From the NCBI GenBank assembly GCA_963701015.1, contig OY969556.1:62001-126000 (forward strand): DNA of 64,000 nucleotides, in the 5' to 3' direction. The DNA comes from MFD09286-c1 sp963701015 (GTDB taxonomy: Bacteria > Bacteroidota > Bacteroidia > Bacteroidales > DTGW01). Below the pieces are notes generated by a model, which saw nothing but the letters and a program-made list of their open reading frames with translations, made no database searches and had not been told where the DNA came from. Each line of letters starts with the position of its first letter. Within the stretch, counting starts at the first letter, position 1. Shown piece by piece: positions 54,202 through 63,456 of the stretch. The position numbers and the translations under genes were made by a program.

Positions 54202-54519
54202 ATGGATGAAATTTTTACAAAATCAGGTATGGTAAAAGTAAAGAATGAGAATGGGCAGGTAACTGTAATGGGGCATGATGAAATAACATGTTTACTCTAT
54301 AATGCGCTGAAATCTTCGGGTAATACCGACCGTTTGATTGCGTTAAATTTAGCAGATAAAGTATTGTATCGAATATCATCATGGATGGATGCCAATTCAC
54401 CAACGTCTATTGCAGAAGTTGAATATATGGTGAAATTTGTTTTACAAGAATCAGGACATACTGAAGCTTCAAAGTATTTTGGGGGAAATACACAAATTCC
54501 ACAGTTAAATTGGGGCTGA
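54202..54519 (+). CDS. Stand-alone ATP-cone domain protein
   Basis: A 105-residue protein matching an ATP-cone along most of its length: VKVKNENGQVTVMGHDEIT at the start, then helices with ADKVLYRIS, TSIAEVEYMVKFVLQESG and a final ASKYFGG. ATP-cones normally sit on ribonucleotide reductase or NrdR and sense ATP/dATP; here there is no other domain and no reductase nearby. A strong terminator follows. Role unknown; a small nucleotide-sensing regulator is possible. Confidence 0.75.
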   Translation: MDEIFTKSGMVKVKNENGQVTVMGHDEITCLLYNALKSSGNTDRLIALNLADKVLYRISSWMDANSPTSIAEVEYMVKFVLQESGHTEASKYFGGNTQIPQLNWG

Positions 54520-54540
54520 TAACAATAATTTCAAATTGAT

Positions 54541-54579
54541 ACCGCTTACATTTGATAAATCATAGTAAGCGGTTTTTTT
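54541..54579 (+). terminator. Rho-independent terminator after the ATP-cone gene
   Basis: ACCGCTTAC pairs perfectly with GTAAGCGGT around a 15-nt loop and is followed by a run of T. It probably ends the ATP-cone transcript. Confidence 0.9.
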
Positions 54580-54612
54580 ATTAGTTTAAATGATTACAAA
54601 AATAAAAGGAGA

Positions 54613-55029
54613 TTATCTTTTGAGGTATTCCGATGCTTCCTGAAGCGTAAAAACGCGGATTAATTTGGTGAATAGTTCTTCAGGTATAAGAGGTTTTGAA
54701 ACATAATCATCACATCCGGCATTAGCACATTTTTGTTTATCATCGGGCATAGCAAATGCAGTTTGTGCAATAATTTTAATATTTGGTTTGTATTTTTTAA
54801 TAAGTCTTGTGCTTTCGAGACCATTTACAACAGGCATTTTTATATCCATTAACACTACCGAAATATCCGGATTCTTTAGACATTCAGCAAAAGCCCTCAA
54901 CCCATTTTCAGCATATATAATTTTGGCGCCTGTTCCATTCAGTATTTCCTTAAGATATACAAAACTGAAATGGTCATCCTCAGCAACAAGAATCGTTTTG
55001 TCCGACCAGTCAAAATTTGCCATCATCAT
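54613..55029 (-). CDS. Receiver-domain response regulator
   Basis: A 138-residue protein with only a receiver: acidic pair AEDD near residue 16, phospho-acceptor Asp in VLMDIKMPVVNG near 61, Thr in AQTAFA and Lys in VSKPLI. No DNA-binding domain. It is not next to a kinase gene. Convergent with the ATP-cone gene. Confidence 0.92.
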   Translation of the reverse strand: MMMANFDWSDKTILVAEDDHFSFVYLKEILNGTGAKIIYAENGLRAFAECLKNPDISVVLMDIKMPVVNGLESTRLIKKYKPNIKIIAQTAFAMPDDKQKCANAGCDDYVSKPLIPEELFTKLIRVFTLQEASEYLKR

Positions 55030-55116
55030 CTATGAATTTAATTTCATTTAGTGTTTATAAAATCAGTGGTATAAAAGTAACCCATCTAATTTCATTTTTT
55101 GACCAATGTTAATAAC

Positions 55117-56151
55117 TCACTGCCAAGTGTTAGTAAATCTACTAAATTTCTTCCATTTTTTGAAGTAATAACCCATTAATATGCTCTTGTTTAGAACTCC
55201 AAAAAAATTAGCTAATTCAAAATTTTTATACACTTCTGATTTTCGGCATTTATGTAGATACGAAATTTTCTTAAAAAAGTTTAGCTGGGCTTCAATTATT
55301 GCACCTGAATGTTTGAATTTTCTTTCTGCAAGGTTTTTAACTATTGCTCCCAGATCGATAATCATTCTGGTTATTAATGTTTTATAAAAATTATGCCGTG
55401 GTAAGTTTTTATATATTAAATATAAATTATTTCTGAAATTGAGATAGGTTTTTCTGGGATTTTCTTTTGGTAATGCTCCTCCTCCAACATGGTAAATTGT
55501 TACTCCAGGATGATAAATAATTTGATATCCTAACCATTTCATTCTCCAGCACAAATCAATCTCTTCCATGTGCGCAAAAAATTCATTATCGAATCCGCCA
55601 GCTTTTTTAAATGCTTCAGCCCTTACATACATGCAAGCTCCGGTTGCCCAAAATATTTCAACTAAATCGTCATATTGGCCTTCATCTTTTTCAACCGTTT
55701 GGAATATTCTACCGCGACAAAATGTATATCCATACTTGTCAATAAAACCGCCGGCCGCTCCTGCATATTCAAAATATTCGGGATTATCATAACTCCTTAG
55801 TTTGGGTTGGGCTGCACCAATTTTCGGATTTAAATCTAAATAGTCAATTATTGGTGTAATCCAATTTTCAGTCACTTCAACATCACTATTTAACAAAATG
55901 TAATATTCCGAATCAATCTTTTCTAGAGCTTTATTATAACCTCCGGCGAAGCCATAATTTTTGTCAAGAACAATAAGTTTTACCGACGGGAATTCATTTT
56001 TCAACATTTCAATTGACCGATCAGTTGATCCGTTGTCGGCAACAACCACTTCGACTCCTTCTTTAGATGAAGATTTTACTACACCTGGAAGAAATTTTTT
56101 CATGAAACTTGCACCATTCCAATTTAATATAACAACGCTAACTTTTATCAC
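55117..56151 (-). CDS. Glycosyltransferase family 2 (rhamnosyltransferase-like)
   Basis: A 344-residue GT-A enzyme with VVILNWNG at the N-terminus, DNGSTD near 41, LLNSDVEVT (DxD-type) near 95 and HMEEIDLCWR near 195. WbbL/RfbF-type rhamnosyltransferases share these motifs. A C-terminal helical region may touch the membrane. Start is GTG; no nearby ATG. It ends an operon with acyltransferase, IMPase and MtaB, 12 bp after the acyltransferase. Confidence 0.92.
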   Translation of the reverse strand: MIKVSVVILNWNGASFMKKFLPGVVKSSSKEGVEVVVADNGSTDRSIEMLKNEFPSVKLIVLDKNYGFAGGYNKALEKIDSEYYILLNSDVEVTENWITPIIDYLDLNPKIGAAQPKLRSYDNPEYFEYAGAAGGFIDKYGYTFCRGRIFQTVEKDEGQYDDLVEIFWATGACMYVRAEAFKKAGGFDNEFFAHMEEIDLCWRMKWLGYQIIYHPGVTIYHVGGGALPKENPRKTYLNFRNNLYLIYKNLPRHNFYKTLITRMIIDLGAIVKNLAERKFKHSGAIIEAQLNFFKKISYLHKCRKSEVYKNFELANFFGVLNKSILMGYYFKKWKKFSRFTNTWQ

Positions 56152-56163
56152 CAGTTTATAATT

Positions 56164-57048
56164 TTAATTTGTTAACGGAGAACGACTGTGCTTCCATCTG
56201 CGATGTGTCCATAACCAATATTCTGGTTTTTCAATTATTTGTTTTTCCAATTCCCTTACATGAGCTTCTGTAATTTCCTTTTCGGAATAATTTGAAGCAT
56301 CGTCAAACAATTTAACCAGTTCAACTTCGTAATATCCCAATTTTAAAGGTAACACTTTGCAAAATACTACAGCTTGTTTTGTTTGCATTGCAATTTTTGC
56401 CGGTCCAAGAAAAACTGGTGTGTCCTGGTTTAAAAATTCTGTCCAATATTGAATTAAATGCCGCATTGGCGATTGATCTGAAATGAAAAGTGTAGCCGAT
56501 GTAATATTTTCATTCCTTAATTTTATTATTGCACGAATGATACTTGCCATTGGCACCAATTCGGCACCAAATCGTGAACGTAGTTTAATAAAATGCTTGT
56601 TTAAAAATTTATTCGATAATGGTTTGTAAACACTCATAATACGATGAGGCGTAGCTTCACAAACTCCCGTAAGCCATTCCCAATTTCCGTAATGGGCAGT
56701 AATAATGGCTACATTTCTCCCCTGTTTAAATAATTCTTCAAATATTTCAGGATTTTTATATTTAATCCTGTTTTCAAGTTCGCGTGGCGAAATAGAAGTT
56801 AATTTTACAATTTCTACAATTAAACGACTAAAATATTTATAAAATTTACGTGCAATTTCGTCAACCTCCTTTTTGCTTTTATCAGGAAATGATTTAGTAA
56901 GATTTTCATAAACTACTTTTTTTCGGTATCCAATTACATAGAAAATAAGGAAATATAAAAATTTCGAAAAAACATAAAGTACCCTTAAGGGTAATAGTGA
57001 AATCAGCCACATTATAGGGAAAATAATAAGGTAACCAACAATATACAT
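56164..57048 (-). CDS. LpxL/HtrB-family lysophospholipid acyltransferase
   Basis: A 294-residue membrane-anchored enzyme with an N-terminal helix (about 4-22) and the catalytic HX4E motif in TAHYGNWEWL (H near 117, E near 122), plus FISDQSP and a C-terminal WLWTHRRWK motif. LpxL family members add secondary acyl chains to lipid A. Starts 1 bp after the IMPase stop. Confidence 0.94.
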   Translation of the reverse strand: MYIVGYLIIFPIMWLISLLPLRVLYVFSKFLYFLIFYVIGYRKKVVYENLTKSFPDKSKKEVDEIARKFYKYFSRLIVEIVKLTSISPRELENRIKYKNPEIFEELFKQGRNVAIITAHYGNWEWLTGVCEATPHRIMSVYKPLSNKFLNKHFIKLRSRFGAELVPMASIIRAIIKLRNENITSATLFISDQSPMRHLIQYWTEFLNQDTPVFLGPAKIAMQTKQAVVFCKVLPLKLGYYEVELVKLFDDASNYSEKEITEAHVRELEKQIIEKPEYWLWTHRRWKHSRSPLTN

Positions 57049-57049
57049 G

Positions 57050-57850
57050 TTACTTTTTTATTAAATGCTTATGAATTATTGAAGAAAATTCGTCATGAAT
57101 TTTTGAATTATCAGCAATAATTTCGCCTCCAAATAAATAATTATTATTCCCTTTGAAGTCACTTATAGTACCACCCGCCATTTTTATTATAATTATTCCG
57201 GCTGCAACGTCCCACGGATTAAGTCCATATTCGTAAAATGCATCGAACCTACCACAAGCAACATAGGCCAAATCGGTAGCAGCAGAACCAATGCGTCGAA
57301 CGCCATGCGAATGTACAAAAAAATAACTAAGTGTTTCCAAAAAGTCGTTCATCCTGCTGAAATCGAAATATGGAAAACCTGTTGCTATTAATGATTCCGA
57401 AACGTTTTGAGTTTTCGAAACATGAATTTCTTTTCCGTTTAAAAAAGCTTTACCACCTTTCCAGGCATAAAAACATTCTTGGGCAACAATTTCAAATACT
57501 ACACCCAAAACCGGTTCGTCGTCTTCTAAAAGTCCAATACTGATTGCATAGGGTGGAAGTCCATGAATAAAATTTGTAGTGCCATCAAGGGGATCAATTA
57601 CCCATCGAAATTGTTTTTTTTCCTGAACCACTGTTCCTTCTTCAGTTATAAAACCTGCTTCGGGAAGAATTGATTTTAAGCCTTCAACAAGTTTGTTTTC
57701 AGAAGTCTTATCAATATAAGTTACAAAATTATTAGCGCCTTTAACTTCGATAGTATCAACAGAAAAGTTCAGTGATTCCTGTTTGATAAAAGCGCCGGTT
57801 TCCTTTGCCAGTTGGCAAACCCGGCCACACATTAATTCTAAATCCATCAT
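57050..57850 (-). CDS. Inositol monophosphatase family protein
   Basis: A 266-residue Mg-dependent phosphatase with FITEEG near residue 61, WVIDPLDGTTNFIHGLPPYAISIG near 83-106 and NPWDVAAGIIIIKMAGG near 216, all metal-binding motifs intact. It hydrolyses myo-inositol phosphates or related sugar phosphates. Its ATG overlaps the mtaB stop (TAATG). The substrate is not certain. Confidence 0.94.
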   Translation of the reverse strand: MMDLELMCGRVCQLAKETGAFIKQESLNFSVDTIEVKGANNFVTYIDKTSENKLVEGLKSILPEAGFITEEGTVVQEKKQFRWVIDPLDGTTNFIHGLPPYAISIGLLEDDEPVLGVVFEIVAQECFYAWKGGKAFLNGKEIHVSKTQNVSESLIATGFPYFDFSRMNDFLETLSYFFVHSHGVRRIGSAATDLAYVACGRFDAFYEYGLNPWDVAAGIIIIKMAGGTISDFKGNNNYLFGGEIIADNSKIHDEFSSIIHKHLIKK

Positions 57851-59163
57851 TAACTTTCAATATTTACAAGTACATTCCCGTTTTCGTTAATTTCAATAAA
57901 TTGAGAATGTGAAATTTTACCGATTAAATGCTTATGATAATCGGTTTCGGCTTTTATATAATTGGATGAAAACCCGTTCATTTTTCCGTTCAGATTTCTT
58001 GATTCGAAAATTATTTTCTCATTTCTGCCTAAATTATTTACATAAAATTGTTTTCTTTTCAATTCCGAAAGTTCTATTAAAGTCTTGCATCTGCGCTCTT
58101 TTACTGACGGCGAAACTTTACCATTAAGCAAAAATGCTTTGGTGTTTGGCCTTTCGGAAAAAGGGAAAACATGTAAATAACTTATTTCAAGTGATTCAAT
58201 AAACGCAAATGTGTCAGCAAAGTCATCGTCTGATTCGCCAGGAAAACCAACTATTACATCGGCACCAATACAAGCATTTGGCATTAATGATTTGATATGT
58301 TTCACCCTGTTTTCAAAAACTTTCCTGTCATACCTGCGGCGCATGGCAGCCAGTATTTTATCTGAACCCGATTGAAGCGGGATATGAAAATGAGGTGCAA
58401 AATGTTTTGATGATTTAACAAAATCAATTATTTCATCGGTAAGCAAGTTAGGTTCAATAGATGAAATTCTATACCTTTCAATATTTTCAACTTTATCAAG
58501 CTTTTTAATTAATTCCAGGAAATCTTCGCCGGTCGATCGGCCAAAATCGCCAATATTTACACCTGTTAGCACAATTTCTTTTATTCCTTTTGAAGCAATT
58601 TCTTTTGCCTGTTGCACAATAGAATCCGTTTTATCATTACGGCTAATTCCGCGTGCTAAGGGAATTGTACAATATGAGCAACTATAATCGCAACCGTCCT
58701 GAACTTTTAAAAAAGCACGTGTGCGGTCAGATATTGAATAAGATGATTCAAATTGTCCTACTTCTGAAATTTCACATGAAATAACATTTTGGGTATTTCC
58801 ATTTAAAAGATTTTCGGCATGTTCAACAACCTGGAATTTTTCTTTTGTTCCCAAAACCAAATCAACTCCTTTTATAGCAGCAATTTCGTCAGGTTTAAGC
58901 TGCGAATAACAACCTATTACTATAACTTTTGAACCTTTGCCTGTTACTTTATGAATTGCCTGCCTGCATTTTTTATCGGCAACTTGTGTTACCGAGCATG
59001 TGTTGATAACAAAAACGTCAGCCGGGGCATCGAAACTTACTTTTTTATATCCTTTTTCTTCGAACTTTCTTGAAATCATTGATGTTTCAGCAAAGTTCAA
59101 TTTACACCCCAATGTATAAAATGCTACTTTTTTTATATGTTCCTGATTATTTTGATTATTCAC
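57850..59163 (-). CDS. mtaB: tRNA (t6A37) methylthiotransferase MtaB
   Basis: A 437-residue radical SAM enzyme that converts t6A37 to ms2t6A in tRNA. It has an N-terminal UPF0004 domain with the cysteines of its first iron-sulfur cluster (TLGCKLN, NTCSVTQ, GCYSQLKP), the radical SAM CDYSCSYC near residue 153 and a C-terminal TRAM segment. Start is GTG. First gene of the four-gene operon. Confidence 0.95.
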   Translation of the reverse strand: MNNQNNQEHIKKVAFYTLGCKLNFAETSMISRKFEEKGYKKVSFDAPADVFVINTCSVTQVADKKCRQAIHKVTGKGSKVIVIGCYSQLKPDEIAAIKGVDLVLGTKEKFQVVEHAENLLNGNTQNVISCEISEVGQFESSYSISDRTRAFLKVQDGCDYSCSYCTIPLARGISRNDKTDSIVQQAKEIASKGIKEIVLTGVNIGDFGRSTGEDFLELIKKLDKVENIERYRISSIEPNLLTDEIIDFVKSSKHFAPHFHIPLQSGSDKILAAMRRRYDRKVFENRVKHIKSLMPNACIGADVIVGFPGESDDDFADTFAFIESLEISYLHVFPFSERPNTKAFLLNGKVSPSVKERRCKTLIELSELKRKQFYVNNLGRNEKIIFESRNLNGKMNGFSSNYIKAETDYHKHLIGKISHSQFIEINENGNVLVNIES

Positions 59164-59305
59164 TTTTTTATGATAATTGTGTTAAGGCTTTCCTAAGATA
59201 AATTCTAATGTTATAATTAGTAATTAAATATCAGTCAAATTCTTATAACACCTATTCAAAGCCTATTTCCTTTTTATTAAACAATAATTTTACTCAACAA
59301 TTGAT

Positions 59306-61372
59306 TCATTCGTTTGAGTTTTGCCACCTTTCATTAAAATAATTGTACAAAACCAATTGTGAATGAACAGGAGGAGCATCATTAATTAAATATTGATTAT
59401 CTTGATTTTCATTTAATATCCTTGCTTTCACGTTGTCGGACAATTGAATTTCCAATTGTGTACGAAGTTGTTTTTTTAATTCATCATCGTAAATTGGACA
59501 GGCAACTTCTATACGATGGTCGAGATTTCGTGTCATCCAATCAGCAGATGAAATAAAGTACAATTCATCATTGTTATTGCAAAATACAAATATTCTGGAA
59601 TGTTCAAGAAATTTATCAACTATGGTTGTAGCTTCAATGTTTTCACTCATTCCCTGTATTCCCGTTCGGATACAACAAATTCCGCGAACAAGCAAACGTA
59701 TTTTTACACCAGCATTGTTTGCTTCATAAAGTTTTTTGACCATGGTTGTGTCAACCAGATTGTTGATTTTCAAAATTATATAAGCATCTTTTCCGGAACG
59801 TGCATTTTTTATTTCGGTGTCTATAAGTTTATATAATTTCTTGCGCATATACAGCGGCGAAACCAAAAGATTTTTATATGTAAAGTTCAAATAACTATTA
59901 TCAAAGAATTCGAAAAGACGAACAACTTCGGAAGTTATGCGTTTGTCCGATGTATATATTGCCACATCTGTATAAACTGAAGCATTTCCTTCGTGAAAAT
60001 TTCCGGTACTAATAACAGAATAATTATGAATTCCTTTTTCTTCTTTACGTGTAATTAAAAGTAGTTTGGCATGAATTTTCAAACCCTTAATACCAAATAA
60101 AATTGTTGCTCCAACTTCTTCAAGCTTTTTAGACCAATATATATTTGACTTTTCATCGAACCTGGCCTGTAATTCAATAACAACAACAACATGCTTGCCG
60201 TTACGGGCCGCATTAATAAGTGCATTGATAACTTTTGAATTTTTTGAAACCCTGTATAAAGTTATCTTGATAGATTTAACTTTCGGATCAATAGATGCTT
60301 CGCGAAGCAAATCGACAAAATGGCCAAATTTTTGATATGGATAGTTGAGTAAAACATCTTGTTTCGACATTAAATCCAAGATGCTTTGGTGTTTTTTTAT
60401 TAGAGGATGTTCAATGGGAGGAGTATAACTAAATTCCAAATGTCGGCCACCAATATTTGGGAATGACATGAAATCCTTAAAATTGTGGTAACGGGCACCA
60501 GGAATTACAGTATCGTAATTATCAAATTGCAATTTTTTAATGATAAAACTCAAAAGATCCTTTGGCATGGCGCGGTCGTAAACAAAACGAACAGGTTGTC
60601 CTTTACTGCGGTCGCTGACTCCTTCAGAAATTTTCTCTAAAAAGCTTTTCGAAAGGTCATTGTCTATATCCAGTTCTGCATCACGGGTTAACTTAATAGT
60701 ATAAGCTTCGAAGTGATTGTAATTAAATATTGCAAATAAATCTTTAAGACAAAAACGAATAACATCATCAATAAATATTATGAAACGCCTGTCATCAACC
60801 GAAGGTAATAATATTACCCTGTTAAGCATTGGGGAAGGTATTTCCATTAAAGCATATTCTACCGGGACAGAATCATCTTCACTGGTTAGTTTTATTGCAA
60901 AATATATTGATTTGTCGCGCAAATATGGAAATTTATCAACATTGCGCAACATTATCGGCGATAGCGATGGTAAAATATTTTCGTCGAAATAATTATCTAC
61001 AAATTCAGCTTGCTCCTCATTCAATTGAGTTTCGTTAATCAGAAAAATATTTTCTTTTTCTAATTCGTGAATGATATTATCAAAAGCTTTTAAAAATTTG
61101 CTTTGCAACTGAATTACTTTTTCCTGAATTGCAGCGAGCACTTTTTTTGGATTATCGCCATCCATTTGTTTTGGGCCATAACCCAAATCTATCATGCGTC
61201 GGAGAGAAGCAACCCTTACTTTAAAAAATTCATCCTGGTTGTTGGAATAAATAGCTAAAAAACGCATCCTTTCTACTACAGGGACACGAGGATCTAATGC
61301 TTCCTGTAATACACGTTCGTTAAACGAGAGCCAGCTTAGCTCCCTATTTATAGTTTTACTTTTAATTGCCAT
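59306..61372 (-). CDS. ppk1: Polyphosphate kinase 1
   Basis: A 688-residue enzyme that makes inorganic polyphosphate from ATP. The ATG at 61372 begins MAIKSKTINRELSWLSFNERVLQEA, the family start; a TTG 24 bp upstream is in frame. GLKIHAKLLLI carries a conserved histidine near residue 430 and VDKFLEHSRIF another near 585. It is followed in the opposite direction of transcription by no gene until mtaB; SixA is 26 bp upstream. Confidence 0.96.
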   Translation of the reverse strand: MAIKSKTINRELSWLSFNERVLQEALDPRVPVVERMRFLAIYSNNQDEFFKVRVASLRRMIDLGYGPKQMDGDNPKKVLAAIQEKVIQLQSKFLKAFDNIIHELEKENIFLINETQLNEEQAEFVDNYFDENILPSLSPIMLRNVDKFPYLRDKSIYFAIKLTSEDDSVPVEYALMEIPSPMLNRVILLPSVDDRRFIIFIDDVIRFCLKDLFAIFNYNHFEAYTIKLTRDAELDIDNDLSKSFLEKISEGVSDRSKGQPVRFVYDRAMPKDLLSFIIKKLQFDNYDTVIPGARYHNFKDFMSFPNIGGRHLEFSYTPPIEHPLIKKHQSILDLMSKQDVLLNYPYQKFGHFVDLLREASIDPKVKSIKITLYRVSKNSKVINALINAARNGKHVVVVIELQARFDEKSNIYWSKKLEEVGATILFGIKGLKIHAKLLLITRKEEKGIHNYSVISTGNFHEGNASVYTDVAIYTSDKRITSEVVRLFEFFDNSYLNFTYKNLLVSPLYMRKKLYKLIDTEIKNARSGKDAYIILKINNLVDTTMVKKLYEANNAGVKIRLLVRGICCIRTGIQGMSENIEATTIVDKFLEHSRIFVFCNNNDELYFISSADWMTRNLDHRIEVACPIYDDELKKQLRTQLEIQLSDNVKARILNENQDNQYLINDAPPVHSQLVLYNYFNERWQNSNE

Positions 61373-61398
61373 TAAGTAGTTTTCAGAGTGCTGCAAAA

Positions 61399-61887
61399 TT
61401 AATTAATTTTAGGATAATCAACTTCACTCAGAATTGGCTTGACATTCTTAATATGCCAGTTTTTTGAATTAAACTGCAATGAAACAATTCCAGAAGTACG
61501 TAAGTTGTCTATTTTGGGTAAAAGAAAATGATTTGCGAAATCAGTAAATGTCGGATTGTGTCCAAATACCATTAAATTATTAATATTGATAGGCACTTCC
61601 TCAATAATTTCAAAAATGAATGAAGGATCACTTTCATATATATTATTTCTAAATTGAATAATTTCAACAGAAACATTTAATACCCGTGCAAATATAATTG
61701 TAGTATGAATAGCCCTAATTGCAGGAGAACTTAATATTAATTGGGGTTTTTCGAACTTTGTTTTTAATTTTTCAGCCATTACATAATTATTCTGCACGCC
61801 TTTTTCAATTAAAGGTCGGTCAATGTCTGAAATTCCGGGCAAATCCCATGATGATTTACCATGCCTTACAATGTGTAGCGTTTTCAT
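61399..61887 (-). CDS. SixA-type histidine phosphatase
   Basis: A 162-residue enzyme with the RHG motif at residues 8-10 (LHIVRHGKSSWD) and a second histidine in FGHNPTF. SixA removes phosphate from phosphohistidine of His-containing phosphotransfer domains or PTS components. 26 bp before ppk1 and 3 bp after phoH, so all three form an operon. Confidence 0.92.
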   Translation of the reverse strand: MKTLHIVRHGKSSWDLPGISDIDRPLIEKGVQNNYVMAEKLKTKFEKPQLILSSPAIRAIHTTIIFARVLNVSVEIIQFRNNIYESDPSFIFEIIEEVPININNLMVFGHNPTFTDFANHFLLPKIDNLRTSGIVSLQFNSKNWHIKNVKPILSEVDYPKIN

Positions 61888-61890
61888 TAA

Positions 61891-63225
61891 TTATAATAAA
61901 TTGCTTGCAAGGTCAGCTAAATAGCTTCTTTCACCTTTCACAAGGTTTACATGGGCAAATATATCCTGACCTTTCATTTTATGTGTCAAATAGCTTAATC
62001 CGTTTGAAAGGCTATCTAAATAAGGTGAATCAATTTGCTGAATATCGCCTGTAAATACCATTTTGGTTCCTTCCCCTGCACGTGTTATGATTGTTTTCAC
62101 TTCGTGGGGTGTCAGATTTTGCGCTTCGTCAACAATAAAAAAGGCATTGGATAAACTACGGCCACGAATAAATGCAAGAGGCGTAATCATAAGCTTTTCT
62201 GACTTTACCAATTCCTCAATATGCACAAATTCACGGCTTTGTTGTTTAAATTTATGTTTTATTACGGAAAGATTGTCGAACAAAGGTGTCATATATGGGC
62301 TTATTTTTTCATTCACATCGCCAGGCAAAAATCCCAAATCGCGGTTGGCAAGTGGTACAATGGGTCGAGCCAGATAAATCTGGTTAAATAAATTTTCCTG
62401 TTGAAGAGCTGAAGCCAGTGCCAGCAATGTTTTCCCTGTTCCGGCTTTTCCGGTTAAAGCTACCAGTTGAATTTCGGGACGTAATAGAGCATCAAGTGAA
62501 AAGGCTTGTTCAGCATTGCGTGGCTCAATTCCATAGCTGCGCAATTTTTCTACCCGTGTTATATTTTTAGTTTGAGGATCGTAATGGGCAAACGCGCTCG
62601 AATTTCCATTTCTTAAAACAAGATATTGATGAGGAACAAGTTTTATTTTAAGCTTAAATTCAGCAAAAGGCACACCGGTATTGCTTTCGTATAATTTTGA
62701 AATAAGACTGTGGTCAACGTTCTCAATTATTTCAACACTTTTATGAAATGTTGAAATGTCCTGAATTTTATCTGATTTATAATCCTGCGATTCAATGCCA
62801 ATAGATTTGGCTTTCATTCTCAGGTTAATATCTTTAGAAACAAGAATAACTTCGCGTGAAGCATTCTCTTTTTTTGTCTTCAAATAATCGGTAATGGCCA
62901 GAATCCTGTGGTCAGGTGATTGTTCAGGAAATGATTCCTGTAAAATTTTTGAAAATGGTTTGCCTGTTTCAACAAACAATTTCCCATGATTTTTACCCAT
63001 TGAAACGCCACCTACAAAAAGTCCTTCTCCAGCAATTGTATCTAATTCACGAGTAAATTCGCGGGCATGCATATTAATAATGTCATTTCCCCGTTTCATT
63101 TTGTCCAATTCTTCAAGTACAACAATTGGAATCACAATATCATTTTCTTCGAAATTGTAAATACTTTTGTAATCGTGAAGTACCACATTGGTATCTATCA
63201 CAAATATTTTTTTCAATTTTGACAT
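61891..63225 (-). CDS. PhoH family protein with PIN domain
   Basis: A 444-residue protein with an N-terminal PIN RNase domain (FVIDTNVVLHDY near residues 8-19; further acidic residues) and a C-terminal PhoH ATPase (Walker A TGKAGTGKTLLAL near 257, FIVDEAQNL Walker B near 365). PIN-PhoH (PhoH2-like) proteins are RNA helicase/RNases. First gene of an operon with SixA and ppk1; divergent from folC. Confidence 0.95.
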   Translation of the reverse strand: MSKLKKIFVIDTNVVLHDYKSIYNFEENDIVIPIVVLEELDKMKRGNDIINMHAREFTRELDTIAGEGLFVGGVSMGKNHGKLFVETGKPFSKILQESFPEQSPDHRILAITDYLKTKKENASREVILVSKDINLRMKAKSIGIESQDYKSDKIQDISTFHKSVEIIENVDHSLISKLYESNTGVPFAEFKLKIKLVPHQYLVLRNGNSSAFAHYDPQTKNITRVEKLRSYGIEPRNAEQAFSLDALLRPEIQLVALTGKAGTGKTLLALASALQQENLFNQIYLARPIVPLANRDLGFLPGDVNEKISPYMTPLFDNLSVIKHKFKQQSREFVHIEELVKSEKLMITPLAFIRGRSLSNAFFIVDEAQNLTPHEVKTIITRAGEGTKMVFTGDIQQIDSPYLDSLSNGLSYLTHKMKGQDIFAHVNLVKGERSYLADLASNLL

Positions 63226-63456
63226 ACTTTAATTTTGAGGTTATTTACACTATAAAAATAGAACAATTAAATATAGATTATAACAGCCGAATCACACTTA
63301 TAGAAGTATTTTTATTAGAAACTTTTCAACTTTCTTTATTTTGAAGGAATTAAAAGGACCGTTAATTATATTTAAATAGTACTTTGATTGTATTCGTTTA
63401 ATTTGCCTTAATTTGAAGTTATATTTTAGTTAGCAATTTTTTATTCTAATATAGAA

